The notes: generated by a model from the sequence alone, not told the origin. A stretch of 64,000 nucleotides of DNA from Lewinellaceae bacterium (GCA_020636095.1 JACJYN010000002.1:124001-188000); one strand, 5' to 3'. Positions 16,276 to 24,577 are shown, numbered from the stretch's first letter. Translations and numbers: made by a program.

Positions 16276-17880
16276 CAGGCTGACCGGGAATGCGTTATGG
16301 GAATCAGATAAAAATTGCTATAATGCGTAATATGGCAACATTCAAGAAATATGAAACCGGGCATGCCCACGGGGTGGTGATCGACGTGGGCGGCTATTTA
16401 GCTGCGGGCCATTTGTGTAGGCAAGTGGAAAAGATAGTTTCCACTCTGGATACCAGTGCCATCGAAGCCAATTATAGCGGGCTTGGACAAAATGGGCTGC
16501 ACCCTAAATTGATGCTTAGCGTAATTTTTTACGGCTACATGGAAGGCATCCGAAGCGGGAGGAAGCTGTCCCAAGCTTGTGCAGAGAACCTGCCCTTCAT
16601 CTATCTGAGCAAAGCTTACCGCCCGAAGAAGAGTTGTATCAATGATTTTCGAAAGCAATACTACCCTCATTTTTCGAGCCTATTTGTCCAAGTATTAAAA
16701 AAGTGCGGTGAAGCTGGTTTGGTAGATGCCTCCTTGAGTATAGTGGACGGCAGTAAAATAGAAGCCAACAGTTCCAAGAGGCGCACCAAAACGAAAGAGC
16801 AGTTTGAAAAATGGCAGCGCCATTTATTGGAGGACATTGCTGCTTTAGAAAAAGAAGCCTTGGATGAGCAAGCAAAAAAAAAATAGCCTGCAAGAATAGC
16901 CTGCACGAAAAGATAAGCCAAGCCATTGAAGTATTAGATAACGGCGCTTCAATAGAAAAACTTAACCTAACGGATGCAGACGGGCCCATAATGAAAGGCA
17001 AAAAGGGCAACTTCGATACCAATTACAATGCCCAGGCAGCTTGCAGCGAAGGACACCAAATCATTACTTATTGCGACGTCACTACTGAGGGCAATGACAA
17101 AGCCCAGCTTGTGCCGGCCCTTCAAGGCATACAAGAAAACACCGCACAGGAAGTAAAAATAGCCCTTGCCGATGCGGACTATGGCACTTTTGACAGCTTT
17201 GAATATATGGATGAAAATGGCATTTGTGGATATGTGCCTTACAGAGACATGAATGCTACTTTTGAAGACAAGCCCTTTCATAGCGTTCATTTCGGCTATG
17301 ATGCCGAACGAGACGTGTACACCTGCCCAGCCAACCATACGCTGGAATTCAAAAGCATAATAAACGACAACACGCGCAACAAACAATATCGCCAATATAG
17401 GACAAAGGCTTGTAAAGGCTGCCCTTTCCAAAAGCAATGCCACTCTTCCAAAAAATCGCCTTACCGTGCTATCTCAAGAGAAGTGCGCCAAGGGTTGCGA
17501 GATGAAATGAAGCAACGCCTTAATAGCGAAGAAGGGCAAAAAATGTATCGCAGGCGCTTGCACCCTATTGAAGCTATCTTTGGCCATTTGAAATACAACT
17601 TGGGCTATACCCGCTTTTTATTGCGCGGCTTAGAAAAGGTAAAGGCCGAGTTCACCCTGATGTGCTTAGCCTATAATTTGCGCAAGCTGGCCAAGCATGC
17701 AGCTCGTTTCTTGCTTTTTTGGCTTACGTCAACCCCATTTTGGGGCATGAGGCCCCAAAATAGCTTGTTAAACCCGGTTTTTCAAAGAACTTGGGCCGAG
17801 CGCATCGCAAATGGCCTGTATGCCTTTACACATGGCTATATGTCGCCATGCGTTCCCATAACGCATTCCCGGTCAGCCTG
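16276..17880 (+). mobile_element. IS1182-like insertion sequence
   Basis: This 1605-bp element has perfect 28-bp terminal inverted repeats (16276-16303 and 17853-17880, beginning CAGGCTGACCGGGAATGCG). It is flanked by the 4-bp duplication CTAA (16272-16275, 17881-17884). The target is the exact centre of a palindromic element, TAGC-CTAA-GCTA. It contains one transposase gene split by a frameshift. Confidence 0.9.
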
Positions 17881-17884
17881 CTAA
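16323..17884 (+). CDS. IS1182-like DDE transposase, split by a -1 frameshift
   Basis: The first frame (to 16886) has the N-terminal DUF772-like part (GLGQNGLHPKLMLSVIFYGY, SRKLSQACAENLPFIYLS) and the first catalytic Asp in SLSIVDGSKIEANSSK. The second frame (to 17884) has NYNAQAACSEGHQIITYCDV, the second Asp in IALADADYG, the zinc-like ACKGCPFQKQC, and the third acidic residue in RRLHPIEAIFGHLKYNLGY. The frames differ by -1, with A10 (16874-16883) immediately before the first stop. A -1 reading continues IACKNSLHEKISQAIEVLDN into the second frame. The final stop TAA lies in the CTAA target duplication, so the frame runs through the terminal repeat. Confidence 0.85.
16874..16883 (+). other. 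A10 slippery run in the IS1182-like transposase
   Basis: Zero frame reads GCA AAA AAA AAA TAG. One extra A, or a -1 ribosomal slip, restores the transposase frame. This is the same run length and the same shift direction as in the IS110 transposase at 3238-3247. Confidence 0.6.
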
Positions 17885-17965
17885 GCTACGGAAGGAAGGA
17901 GCAACGCAGCATGGCCGTAAAAGAGCCCAAAGAATTGGTTAAGAATTTCGTTCCCGGCGCACTAG

Positions 17966-18265
17966 GGTTCCGATAGCCTGATCACCCTGCGCTACCGCAT
18001 GCTGGCCGAACAAATCGGGGCGCGAACGGCTCCGGTGGGCCCCGCCTGGCGGTATATGCAGGCCCACCACCCGGAGGTGGAACTCTTCAACCCCGATGCC
18101 ATCCACCCCAGTATGGAAGGGTCGTATCTGGCGGCCTGCTGCCTGTACGCCACTATTTTCAATAATGACCCGAACCAATTATCCTATGATTATGTCCTGC
18201 CTCCGGAGGTGGCCGCCCTGTTGAGGAAAGTAGCCTCGGTGGTGGCGTGGGAGGGAAAGAAATAA
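17966..18265 (+). pseudogene. 5'-truncated SGNH hydrolase
   Basis: The open reading continues from the end of the palindromic element: SDSLITLRYRMLAEQIGART, then the catalytic block V, DAIHPSMEGSYLAACCLY, to the stop. It aligns over about 95 residues with the C-terminal third of the intact SGNH hydrolase at 18862-19560 (ALLKERYERMAGRINAQVVP and DGHHPSAAGSYLAASCFY). Homology begins at the element boundary. The N-terminal two thirds, including the catalytic Ser block, are absent. It is probably one half of a tandem duplication, cut by the element. Confidence 0.75.
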
Positions 18266-18299
18266 GAGAAGAAAGAGGCGCCCTGAGAGCAAGCCTTAA

Positions 18300-18412
18300 T
18301 TCATTATCTTTATAATCGTTATAAACATAATCGTTATTTTTGTAATGGTTATAAAAATAATCATTATAAAAGTAACCATTATAAAGATAATCATTATTTT
18401 TGTAATGATTTG
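18300..18412. repeat. AT-rich array of AATCATTATAAA-like words
   Basis: About six degenerate repeats of roughly 16-18 nt, such as ATAATCATTATAAA and GTAATGGTTATAAA, lie directly upstream of the MarR gene. Units appear in both orientations, so hairpins are possible. The words match those at 4572-4815. Binding sites for the MarR protein are one possibility, but the second array lies near no MarR gene. Confidence 0.5.
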
Positions 18413-18430
18413 CCATCAAAACCATTGCCC

Positions 18431-18865
18431 ATGCCTTCTCCACAGCACCTTTTCCATCTCGTCACGCAGGTGCACCGCACCCGCAAAGCGGCCATTGCCC
18501 AGCAGTCGGAACTACTGAAAAAGTACGAGTTAAGCCCATTAGACTGCGCCATCCTGCTTAGCCTGCACGAAAACCCGGGGCAGTCACAGGCGGCAACCGC
18601 CCGCTCTATCGGGCGGGCGCCATCCAATGTACGCCATCCCATCGAAACATTGGAGAGGAGGGGCCTTATTCAAAGAGAACCCGACGCTGATGACCGTAGG
18701 GTCAACCTCACCCTTTTAAGCCTAAAGGGGGACAAATTGGTTAGCGCCTTACTTCCCAATTTCGAAACCGTAGACCAGGCTCTTTTGAAAGGGCTGTCCG
18801 CCAAAGACCTGGCGGAACTGGAACGATTGCTACAGGCCATTTTACAAAATGGTGAGAAGGGATGA
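18431..18865 (+). CDS. MarR-family transcriptional regulator
   Basis: This 144-residue winged-helix regulator contains LSPLDCAILLSLHENPGQSQ, AATARSIGRAPSNVRHPIET and the wing LIQREPDADDRRVNLTLLSL, which carries the conserved D-x-DxR. ATG at 18431 is chosen over the in-frame TTG at 18410 because the family begins a few residues before the first helix. Its stop overlaps the ATG of the SGNH hydrolase (ATGA), so the two genes are coupled. It probably represses this small operon in response to a ligand handled by the hydrolase, which is inference. Confidence 0.85.
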   Translation: MPSPQHLFHLVTQVHRTRKAAIAQQSELLKKYELSPLDCAILLSLHENPGQSQAATARSIGRAPSNVRHPIETLERRGLIQREPDADDRRVNLTLLSLKGDKLVSALLPNFETVDQALLKGLSAKDLAELERLLQAILQNGEKG

Positions 18866-19560
18866 ATCTCCGGGCCCTCTTCATCGGCAACAGCTATACC
18901 CATACCCACCAGATGCCGGCCATCGTTCAAAAGCTGGCCGAGTCAGCAGGTGGCCGTTTTTCCTTTGATATGCGGGCGCCCGGCGGCTGGTCGCTGGAGC
19001 AACATTATAGCGATCAGGAGACCAGGGCCAAGATTCGGGAAGGAGGCTGGGATTATATTGTGTTGCAAGACCAGAGCCAGCGGGCAGCCATGCCCATCCT
19101 GCGGGTGCGGCGGCAGTTTTTCCGCTATGTACGGCGGTTCAACCGCTTCATTTGGTGGAACCTCAGCCCTAAGCCTTCCATCCTGCTTTATATGACCTGG
19201 GGCCGCAAGGACGGCGATGCGGACAACCGCACTTTCTACCCGCCCGTCGGCACTTTCGAAGGTATGACAGCCTTACTCAAAGAACGCTACGAACGCATGG
19301 CAGGCAGAATCAACGCCCAGGTGGTTCCCGTGGGCGAAGCCTGGGCCTATACCCGGCAGCACCACCCGGAAATAGAACTTTACCAGGAGGATGGGCACCA
19401 CCCCAGCGCCGCCGGCTCTTACCTGGCAGCCAGCTGCTTTTACACCGCCTTCTTCGACAAAGACCCGGCACTAACCGCCTATGATTTCATCCTGGAGCCG
19501 GAAGTGGCTGCAAAACTGAGGGAGGTTGCCTCGAAGGTGGCGTGGGGAAGAGATCGTTGA
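18862..19560 (+). CDS. SGNH/GDSL-type hydrolase
   Basis: This is a 232-residue esterase or lipase-like protein. Block I is LFIGNSYTHTHQMP (catalytic Ser near residue 10), and block V is DGHHPSAAGSYLAA with the Asp-x-x-His pair. No signal peptide is present, so it is cytosolic as annotated. It is translationally coupled to the upstream MarR gene. A truncated paralogue sits on the other side of that regulator. Substrate unknown. Confidence 0.8.
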   Translation: MNLRALFIGNSYTHTHQMPAIVQKLAESAGGRFSFDMRAPGGWSLEQHYSDQETRAKIREGGWDYIVLQDQSQRAAMPILRVRRQFFRYVRRFNRFIWWNLSPKPSILLYMTWGRKDGDADNRTFYPPVGTFEGMTALLKERYERMAGRINAQVVPVGEAWAYTRQHHPEIELYQEDGHHPSAAGSYLAASCFYTAFFDKDPALTAYDFILEPEVAAKLREVASKVAWGRDR

Positions 19561-19640
19561 TCGTTGTTTGTTCGCGGCCCCAACCGACAACTGGCAACCG
19601 ACAACAAACACCCAATTCCTCTTCATTTTTACTACATTCG
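19560..19640. repeat. CGACAAC-word spacer
   Basis: GTTGATCGTTGTTTGTTCG is followed by repeated CCGACAAC/GGCAACCGACAACAAACA words that can pair with it. It lies between the SGNH and M20 genes and is related in words to 39186-39255. Confidence 0.4.
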
Positions 19641-19656
19641 CAAAAACAGCAAATTT

Positions 19657-21039
19657 ATGAGGCCCTTACTCACCGGTATTTTCATCCTCTTTCTCCTGGC
19701 TGTTTCCGCTCAGGATGACCCCATCCGCCAGTTGAAGCAGCAGGCACGCGAATCCACCAGCTTCATCGAAGGGCTGGACGGCAAAGCCGGCGGCCTGCGC
19801 GGGCAGATCGATGCCGATTATGCCTACCTGGAAGCGCTGTACCTTCACTACCATACGCATCCGGAGCTGTCGTTCTACGAAATAGAGACGGCCAAACGCA
19901 TGGCGGAAGAACTGCGCAAGATCGGTTTTGAAGTCACGGAGAAAGTCGGTGGAAACGGCGTGGTGGGCATCCTGAAGAATGGCGAAGGGCCCACCGTACT
20001 GGTGAGAGCGGACATGGACGCGTTGCCCATCGTAGAGGAGACCGGCAAACCCTACGCCAGCACCGTCACCACCAGGGACGAAGCCGGCAATACAGTAGGA
20101 GTCATGCACGCCTGCGGGCACGATATACACATGACAGTGTGGGCAGGCGCCGCCCGGCGCCTGGCAGCGATGAAGGACAAATGGAAAGGTACTCTGGCCT
20201 TTATCGGCCAACCCGCCGAGGAGCGCTCCGGAGGCGCCAACGCTATGTTGGCCGACGGCTTGTACGAACGCTTTCCCGTTCCGGATTATGGAATCGCCCT
20301 GCATGACACCCCTGGCCTCCCGGCAGGCAAGGTTGGCTACTGCCCCGGTTACAGCCTCGCCAATGTGGATATGATGGACATCACCGTCTACGGAAAAGGA
20401 GGCCACGGCGCCGCGCCGCAAGACACCAAAGACCCGGTGCTGCTGGCTTCCCGGATGGTAGTAGCCCTTCAAACCATCGTCAGCCGGGAGATTTCGCCTC
20501 TGAATCCGGCGGTCGTCACGGTGGGCTCCATCCACGGCGGGTCCAAGGGCAACATCATCCCTGATGAGGTCAAGCTGGAACTCACCATGCGTTCTTACTC
20601 CGACGAAGTGCGGATGGCGCTGATCGAAAAAATCAAACGGGTCTGCAACGGCGTGGCCATGTCTGCCGGCCTGGCCGAAGGCCAATACCCAAAATATACC
20701 CTCCGGGAGGAGTACACGCCCTCCGTTTACAACGACCCGGAACTGACCGAACGCGTCCGCCAGGTTTTTGTCAAAGATCTGGGCGCCGAAAATGTAGAAG
20801 AGGTACCTCCGGGAATGGTGGGCGAGGATTTTGCCCGCTACGGCCGCACCGAGGAGCAGGTACCCATCGTCCTGTTCTGGCTGGGCGCGGCCGACCCGGA
20901 AGCATACGAGGCGGCTCAACGCGGCGAGCTGAGCCTGCCCTCCCTGCACAGTTCCAAATTCGCCCCGCTGCCCGAACCGACGATCAAAACGGGGGTGGCG
21001 GCGATGACGGCGGCGGTGCTGGAGTTGTTGGGGGAGTGA
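19657..21039 (+). CDS. M20 family amidohydrolase, secreted
   Basis: This 460-residue metallo-hydrolase is of the N-acyl-amino-acid/hippurate hydrolase type (M20D). ATG at 19657 gives a signal peptide (MRPLLTGIFILFLLAVSAQ); the longer frame from 19564 has no such N-terminus. Metal-site motifs are LVRADMDALPI, MHACGHDIHMT, GQPAEERSGG and the late MVGEDFARYG. The lid domain starts near GKGGHGAAPQDTKDPV. It probably removes acyl groups from amino acids or short peptides in the periplasm. Confidence 0.85.
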   Translation: MRPLLTGIFILFLLAVSAQDDPIRQLKQQARESTSFIEGLDGKAGGLRGQIDADYAYLEALYLHYHTHPELSFYEIETAKRMAEELRKIGFEVTEKVGGNGVVGILKNGEGPTVLVRADMDALPIVEETGKPYASTVTTRDEAGNTVGVMHACGHDIHMTVWAGAARRLAAMKDKWKGTLAFIGQPAEERSGGANAMLADGLYERFPVPDYGIALHDTPGLPAGKVGYCPGYSLANVDMMDITVYGKGGHGAAPQDTKDPVLLASRMVVALQTIVSREISPLNPAVVTVGSIHGGSKGNIIPDEVKLELTMRSYSDEVRMALIEKIKRVCNGVAMSAGLAEGQYPKYTLREEYTPSVYNDPELTERVRQVFVKDLGAENVEEVPPGMVGEDFARYGRTEEQVPIVLFWLGAADPEAYEAAQRGELSLPSLHSSKFAPLPEPTIKTGVAAMTAAVLELLGE

Positions 21040-21057
21040 GAATCCTGGCGTTGACGA

Positions 21058-21152
21058 ATGTATTGTGAAAATGTGGAAGCGTGTAAAAATGGAAATGGCA
21101 GCCCTCCTTTACACATTTCCACGTTTCCAAATTTCCACACAAAAAACTACCT
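21058..21152. repeat. TTTCCA-word spacer hairpin
   Basis: Words GTGGAAGCG and AATGGAAATGG on the left mirror CATTTCCACGTTTCCA and TTTCCACAC on the right. It lies between the M20 and glutaminase genes and may terminate the former. Confidence 0.4.
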
Positions 21153-22073
21153 ATGGCTCCCAACTACCCCAACCTCCTCCAGGAGATCGCCAAAGCGGCC
21201 AGGCTCGAATTCGGCACAGGCAAGGTGGCCGGCTACATACCCGCCCTGGCTAAGGTACCGCCCGATAAATTCGGCATCGCGATCGAAACGGTGCGGGGAG
21301 AGCGGTACCATTTGGGAGACGCGGCCGAACGCTTCTCCATCCAGAGCATCTCCAAGGTATTCACCCTGGCCATGGCTTTCAGGCTGGAAAAGGAAAACCT
21401 CTGGAAGCGCGTCGGGCTGGAGCCCTCCGGCAACCCCTTCAACTCCCTGATCCAATTAGAGTACGAAAAGGGCATCCCCCGCAACCCCTTTATCAACGCC
21501 GGCGCCCTGGTGGTCACCGACGTGCTCCTGGAGCATTTCGCCGATCCCAAAACGGCTATTCTGGACTTTATCCATACCCTCACCGGGCAGGGCGATATAC
21601 AATACGATGAAGAGGTGGCCCACTCGGAACGGGAGTTCGGCTATACCAACGCCGCACTGGCCAACTTCATTAAGAGCCACGGCAACATTCACAACTCAGT
21701 GGAGGCGGTGCTGGATGTATATTTCCATCAGTGCTCCATCGCCATGTCCTGTCGGGAACTGGCGCGGGCCTTTCTCCTCTTTGCCAACCACGGCGTTGTA
21801 CCTGCTACACAAGAACGGCTTCTGACCAGTAGCCAGGCCAAGCGCCTCAACGCCATCATGCTGACTTGCGGTTTCTACGACGAGGCCGGCGAGTTCGCTT
21901 TCGCTGTAGGGCTGCCCGGTAAGAGCGGCGTGGGCGGAGGCATCGTCGCCATCATCCCCGGCGAACTGGCCATCGCCGTGTGGAGCCCGGAGCTGAACGA
22001 ACACGGAAATTCGGTGTTGGGTATAAAGGCATTGGAAATGTTTACTACTTTAACGGGGATGTCTATTTTTTGA
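21153..22073 (+). CDS. glsA: Glutaminase A
   Basis: This 306-residue serine-dependent glutaminase converts glutamine to glutamate and ammonia in the cytosol. The beta-lactamase-like SxxK motif is S65-I-S-K68 in FSIQSISKVF. Other family blocks are GNPFNSLIQLEYEKGIPRNP, PFINAGALVVT, HSEREFGYTNAALANFIKSH, and LPGKSGVGGGIVAIIPG near the C-terminus. The length is the usual 300-310. It is monocistronic, with word-repeat hairpins on both sides. Confidence 0.92.
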   Translation: MAPNYPNLLQEIAKAARLEFGTGKVAGYIPALAKVPPDKFGIAIETVRGERYHLGDAAERFSIQSISKVFTLAMAFRLEKENLWKRVGLEPSGNPFNSLIQLEYEKGIPRNPFINAGALVVTDVLLEHFADPKTAILDFIHTLTGQGDIQYDEEVAHSEREFGYTNAALANFIKSHGNIHNSVEAVLDVYFHQCSIAMSCRELARAFLLFANHGVVPATQERLLTSSQAKRLNAIMLTCGFYDEAGEFAFAVGLPGKSGVGGGIVAIIPGELAIAVWSPELNEHGNSVLGIKALEMFTTLTGMSIF

Positions 22074-22079
22074 AGTGCA

Positions 22080-22168
22080 TCAGTGTCTTGAAGAGCAGTG
22101 TATCGGGCGCCAACTCACCGATACACTGACACACTGACACACCGATACACTGACACACCATTCAACCT
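22080..22168. repeat. TGACACAC-word spacer hairpin
   Basis: CAGTGTATCGG (about 22098) pairs with CCGATACACTG, followed by repeats of TGACACACTGACACACCG. It lies between glsA and the Gfo/Idh gene. Confidence 0.5.
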
Positions 22169-22177
22169 TCAACAACC

Positions 22178-23173
22178 ATGGCAAAAACCTACAACTGGGG
22201 CATCATCGGCCCCGGCAAGATCGCTCACAAATTTGCACAGGACCTCGACAAGTTGCCTAACGCCCGACTGCATGCGGTAGCTTCCCGGTCGGAAGAACGG
22301 GCGCGGGCCTTTGCCCTGCAGTATGGCGCTCCGCATGCCTTTGGCACGTATGAGGCCATCACTTCCTGCCCGGGCCTGGACGTGGTGTACATCGCCACGC
22401 CCCACCCTGGCCATCGCGACAACGCCATAATGTGCCTGAATGCCGGCATCCCGGTGCTCTGCGAAAAGGCCTTCGCCATGAACAGCCGGCAGGTGCAGGA
22501 GATGGTGGACGCCGCCCGGGCCAACGACACCTTCCTCATGGAAGCCCTCTGGACGCGCTTCACCCCTTCCACTACCAAAGCGCTGGAACTGATCGGCCAC
22601 GGTAGGATCGGGGACGTGCTCTCGGTGAAGGCCGACTTTGGCTTCCGCGCCGCTTATGACCCCAACAGCCGCCTGTTCGACCTGGCCCTGGGCGGCGGCT
22701 CCCTGCTCGACATCGGCATCTACCCCGTTTTCCTCGCTCTGCTCATATTGGGAAAACCGGCGGAGATACAGGCTGTTGCCCACATCGGCGCCACCGGCGT
22801 GGACGAAGAGTTGGGCATGCTCTTTAAGTACGAAGGCGGGCAACTGGCCCACCTGCATTCCACCCTGCGGGCCTTCACCAAAACGGAGGCCTACATCTAC
22901 GGTGAGCGCGGCGCCGTCCACCTGCACACCCGCTGGCACGAGCCCACTACCCTCAGCCTCATCCTGGAAGACCGCCGCCCGCAGGATTACCGCTTCGATT
23001 ACCACACCAACGGCTACTCCTACGAGGCCGAAGAGGTGATGCACTGCCTGGAACACGGCCTGAAGGAGAGCCCCCTGCTGCCGCTGAGCTTCAGCCAGGA
23101 TTTGATGGCGGTGCTCGATGGGGTGAGGGGGAAGATTGGGCTGGAATATGAGGAGGACCGCGCTGCGGGGTAA
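22178..23173 (+). CDS. Gfo/Idh/MocA family oxidoreductase
   Basis: This 331-residue NAD(P)-dependent dehydrogenase has an N-terminal Rossmann fold (NWGIIGPGKIAHKFAQDL), the family motif CEKAFAMNSRQVQEM at about 90-105 with the catalytic Lys of EKP replaced in context by EKA, and the C-terminal alpha/beta domain starting near GDVLSVKADFGF. ALGGGSLLDIGIYPVFLAL matches the dihydrodiol dehydrogenase-like subgroup. It probably oxidises a sugar or a related alcohol; the substrate cannot be read. Confidence 0.85.
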   Translation: MAKTYNWGIIGPGKIAHKFAQDLDKLPNARLHAVASRSEERARAFALQYGAPHAFGTYEAITSCPGLDVVYIATPHPGHRDNAIMCLNAGIPVLCEKAFAMNSRQVQEMVDAARANDTFLMEALWTRFTPSTTKALELIGHGRIGDVLSVKADFGFRAAYDPNSRLFDLALGGGSLLDIGIYPVFLALLILGKPAEIQAVAHIGATGVDEELGMLFKYEGGQLAHLHSTLRAFTKTEAYIYGERGAVHLHTRWHEPTTLSLILEDRRPQDYRFDYHTNGYSYEAEEVMHCLEHGLKESPLLPLSFSQDLMAVLDGVRGKIGLEYEEDRAAG

Positions 23174-23183
23174 GGGGTTGTTG

Positions 23184-23514
23184 GATTGTCCTGGACTTTG
23201 AACGGCCCTGAGGCAAAGTCGGAAACCGGAAGGCGGAAATCGGAAAATGGGCGCTCGGTGCTCACTTTGAGCTGTTCCGACTTCGCATTTACTGGCTAGC
23301 GGCCTAACAGGCTATCCTTATAAGTACTTCGGCGTGAGCTCAGTCGAACGCTGGACCCTATTCATAGCCAAAGAGTTGCGGAACGTCCAAAGTCATTCCG
23401 ACTTCCGCGTTCTGACCTGCCTTCGCTGCGCTCTTCCAGGCAAGCTTCCGACTTTGGGGCGTCACTTGCACCTATAGGCCTTCGGCTTTCACCTTAGAAC
23501 GCCCAAAGTCCAAG
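23184..23514. repeat. Palindromic spacer element with GGACTTTG ends
   Basis: GTCCTGGACTTTGAACGGCC near 23188 mirrors GAACGCCCAAAGTCCAAGAA near 23497. The interior is made of GGAAGTCGGAA-type words. No frame is encoded. Other copies are not apparent in the window. Confidence 0.4.
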
Positions 23515-23518
23515 AACA

Positions 23519-23806
23519 TCACACCTTAGGCCCTCCTGCCTCCGGCATTACCACCCACACCATCCCCAGCGCGCCGATGGTGATGACTTGCCCCTTGATC
23601 GTGGTGGTGGAAAAGAACAAGTAATTCTCGTAGGCGGCCAGGCTGCCGATAACCTTGCCGGCGCCCAGCAGGCCCGCCAGCGGATGTTCCTTCTTGAGCT
23701 CGTTATTGATGGCATAGCGGTGCTGCCTGATCGAAGGGTTGAGGACGGCCAAAAGTACCGCAATCAATATCCAGCTCAGCCCTCTTTCAGATCTTTTCTT
23801 GCTCAT
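23519..23806 (-). CDS. Small membrane protein, hypothetical
   Basis: This 95-residue protein has a hydrophobic N-terminal segment (about 10-24, LSWILIAVLLAVLNPS) and a second one near the C-terminus (about 71-87, GQVITIGALGMVWVVM). Between them is NELKKEHPLAGLLGAGKVIG, then LAAYENYLFFSTTTIKG. It resembles the DUF4359-type small membrane proteins, but this is not firm. It is transcribed alone, with a palindromic element just upstream (23845-24019). Confidence 0.6.
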   Translation of the reverse strand: MSKKRSERGLSWILIAVLLAVLNPSIRQHRYAINNELKKEHPLAGLLGAGKVIGSLAAYENYLFFSTTTIKGQVITIGALGMVWVVMPEAGGPKV

Positions 23807-23844
23807 GGCTGATGGTTTTTATGTGAATAATTTCTTTTTTGAGT

Positions 23845-24019
23845 TAAGTAGTCGGACATATTTAAATTACAGATAACCTGGGGTTTAAGTCTGACTCCGA
23901 TAGGAAATCGGAGCCCGACAACACGTCTCGGGCGCCAATTTATTCCATCAGTCGCTTCGCTCGTGTCCCATTGGCGCGCGAGTTAATCCAAGTGTAACTT
24001 AAATATGTCCTACTACTTA
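23845..24019. repeat. Palindromic MITE-like element with TAAGTAGTcGGACATATTTAA ends
   Basis: This element of about 175 bp has imperfect terminal inverted repeats of roughly 25 bp: TAAGTAGTCGGACATATTTA at 23845 and the mirrored AACTTAAATATGTCCTACTA at the right. The centre carries CTCCGATAGGAAATCGGAG, a further hairpin. No open frame. It separates two divergent or collinear small genes and has no second copy here. Confidence 0.65.
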
Positions 24020-24021
24020 TA

Positions 24022-24498
24022 CTACCCCGCAATCCGGCGCCCTTTGCTCCTGAACCACAGCGCCAGCCCCGCCAGGAGGGCAAGGCCGGTGTAAGTGGCC
24101 AGCAACCAGATGAAGGCAGACCGGATCAGCTCGTTGACAGCCAGGCCTGCCGAGTACCCGGTTTCATGGCCGGACTGGAACCCTTCCCGCCTGCCGCTTC
24201 GCTCTCCTTGCTCGTAACCGGTTCCATAGCCAAGTTGGAACCCCTCCCGCCTGCCGGTTTGCTTCCCCTGCTCGTAGCCGACTTCGTAGCCTTTCCGCCA
24301 TCCTAGCATTTTACCTGCCGCGACACCTTCCTCATAGCCCAGTTCACGGCCTTCTGTCTTTCCCTGTTCCAATCCCTCCTGACGGGCTTCCTTTAACCGG
24401 GCTTCCATCTGCCGGTTGGCGCAGCTCGTGCTGAAGAGTGCAAGGAGCAGCCCCAGCAATGCCGCCATCGCTGTTGAAATTCTTCTTGAATTTTTCAT
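24022..24498 (-). CDS. Lipoprotein with Gly-x-x-x-Gly tetrad repeats and C-terminal membrane helix
   Basis: This 158-residue protein has a signal sequence with a lipobox (LFSTSC, Cys26). Residues about 40-117 are an almost perfect four-residue periodicity with Gly at each first position (GLEQGKTEGRELGYEEGVAA, GYEVGYEQGKQTGRREGF). Such GxxxG arrays occur in Yae1-like and related helical proteins. A transmembrane helix follows (about 128-150, FIWLLATYTGLALLAGLALW) and then a basic tail. Lipidation at one end and a membrane helix at the other is unusual. Function unknown. Confidence 0.65.
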   Translation of the reverse strand: MKNSRRISTAMAALLGLLLALFSTSCANRQMEARLKEARQEGLEQGKTEGRELGYEEGVAAGKMLGWRKGYEVGYEQGKQTGRREGFQLGYGTGYEQGERSGRREGFQSGHETGYSAGLAVNELIRSAFIWLLATYTGLALLAGLALWFRSKGRRIAG

Positions 24499-24553
24499 GG
24501 TAACAGCAGTTTTGGGTTAAGAGAAAACCTTAACTGCGCGCGCCATTAAGAAG

Positions 24554-24577
24554 AGAGGGCTGCCGGGGCAGCCCTCT
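24554..24577 (-). terminator. Strong hairpin after a small frame
   Basis: AGAGGGCTGCC (24554-24564) pairs perfectly with GGCAGCCCTCT (24567-24577) around a 2-nt loop. On the minus strand it covers the stop of the 41-codon frame and is followed by CTTCTTAAT. It may be a terminator, though the T tract is weak. Confidence 0.45.

Larger units (their letters stand above)
16159..17964. repeat. Core-palindrome element, copy 3 (interrupted by IS)
   Basis: Terminal inverted repeats TAGTGCGCCGGGAACGAA (16159 on) and its reverse complement (to 17964) enclose about 197 bp after removal of the insertion sequence. Restored, the centre reads TAGCCTAAGCTA. The right half contains GGAGCAACGCAGCATGGCC, shared with the copy at 4353. 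A relative with the same ends is at 53591-53754. Confidence 0.8.

Noticed and set aside
18300..18412. Possible CRISPR array
   Set aside because: Units are 16-18 nt, degenerate, in both orientations and without unique spacers; no cas genes are present.
19666..20949. A 427-codon open frame on the minus strand
   Set aside because: It is antisense to the M20 amidohydrolase, which has complete metal-site motifs. The antisense frame has none.
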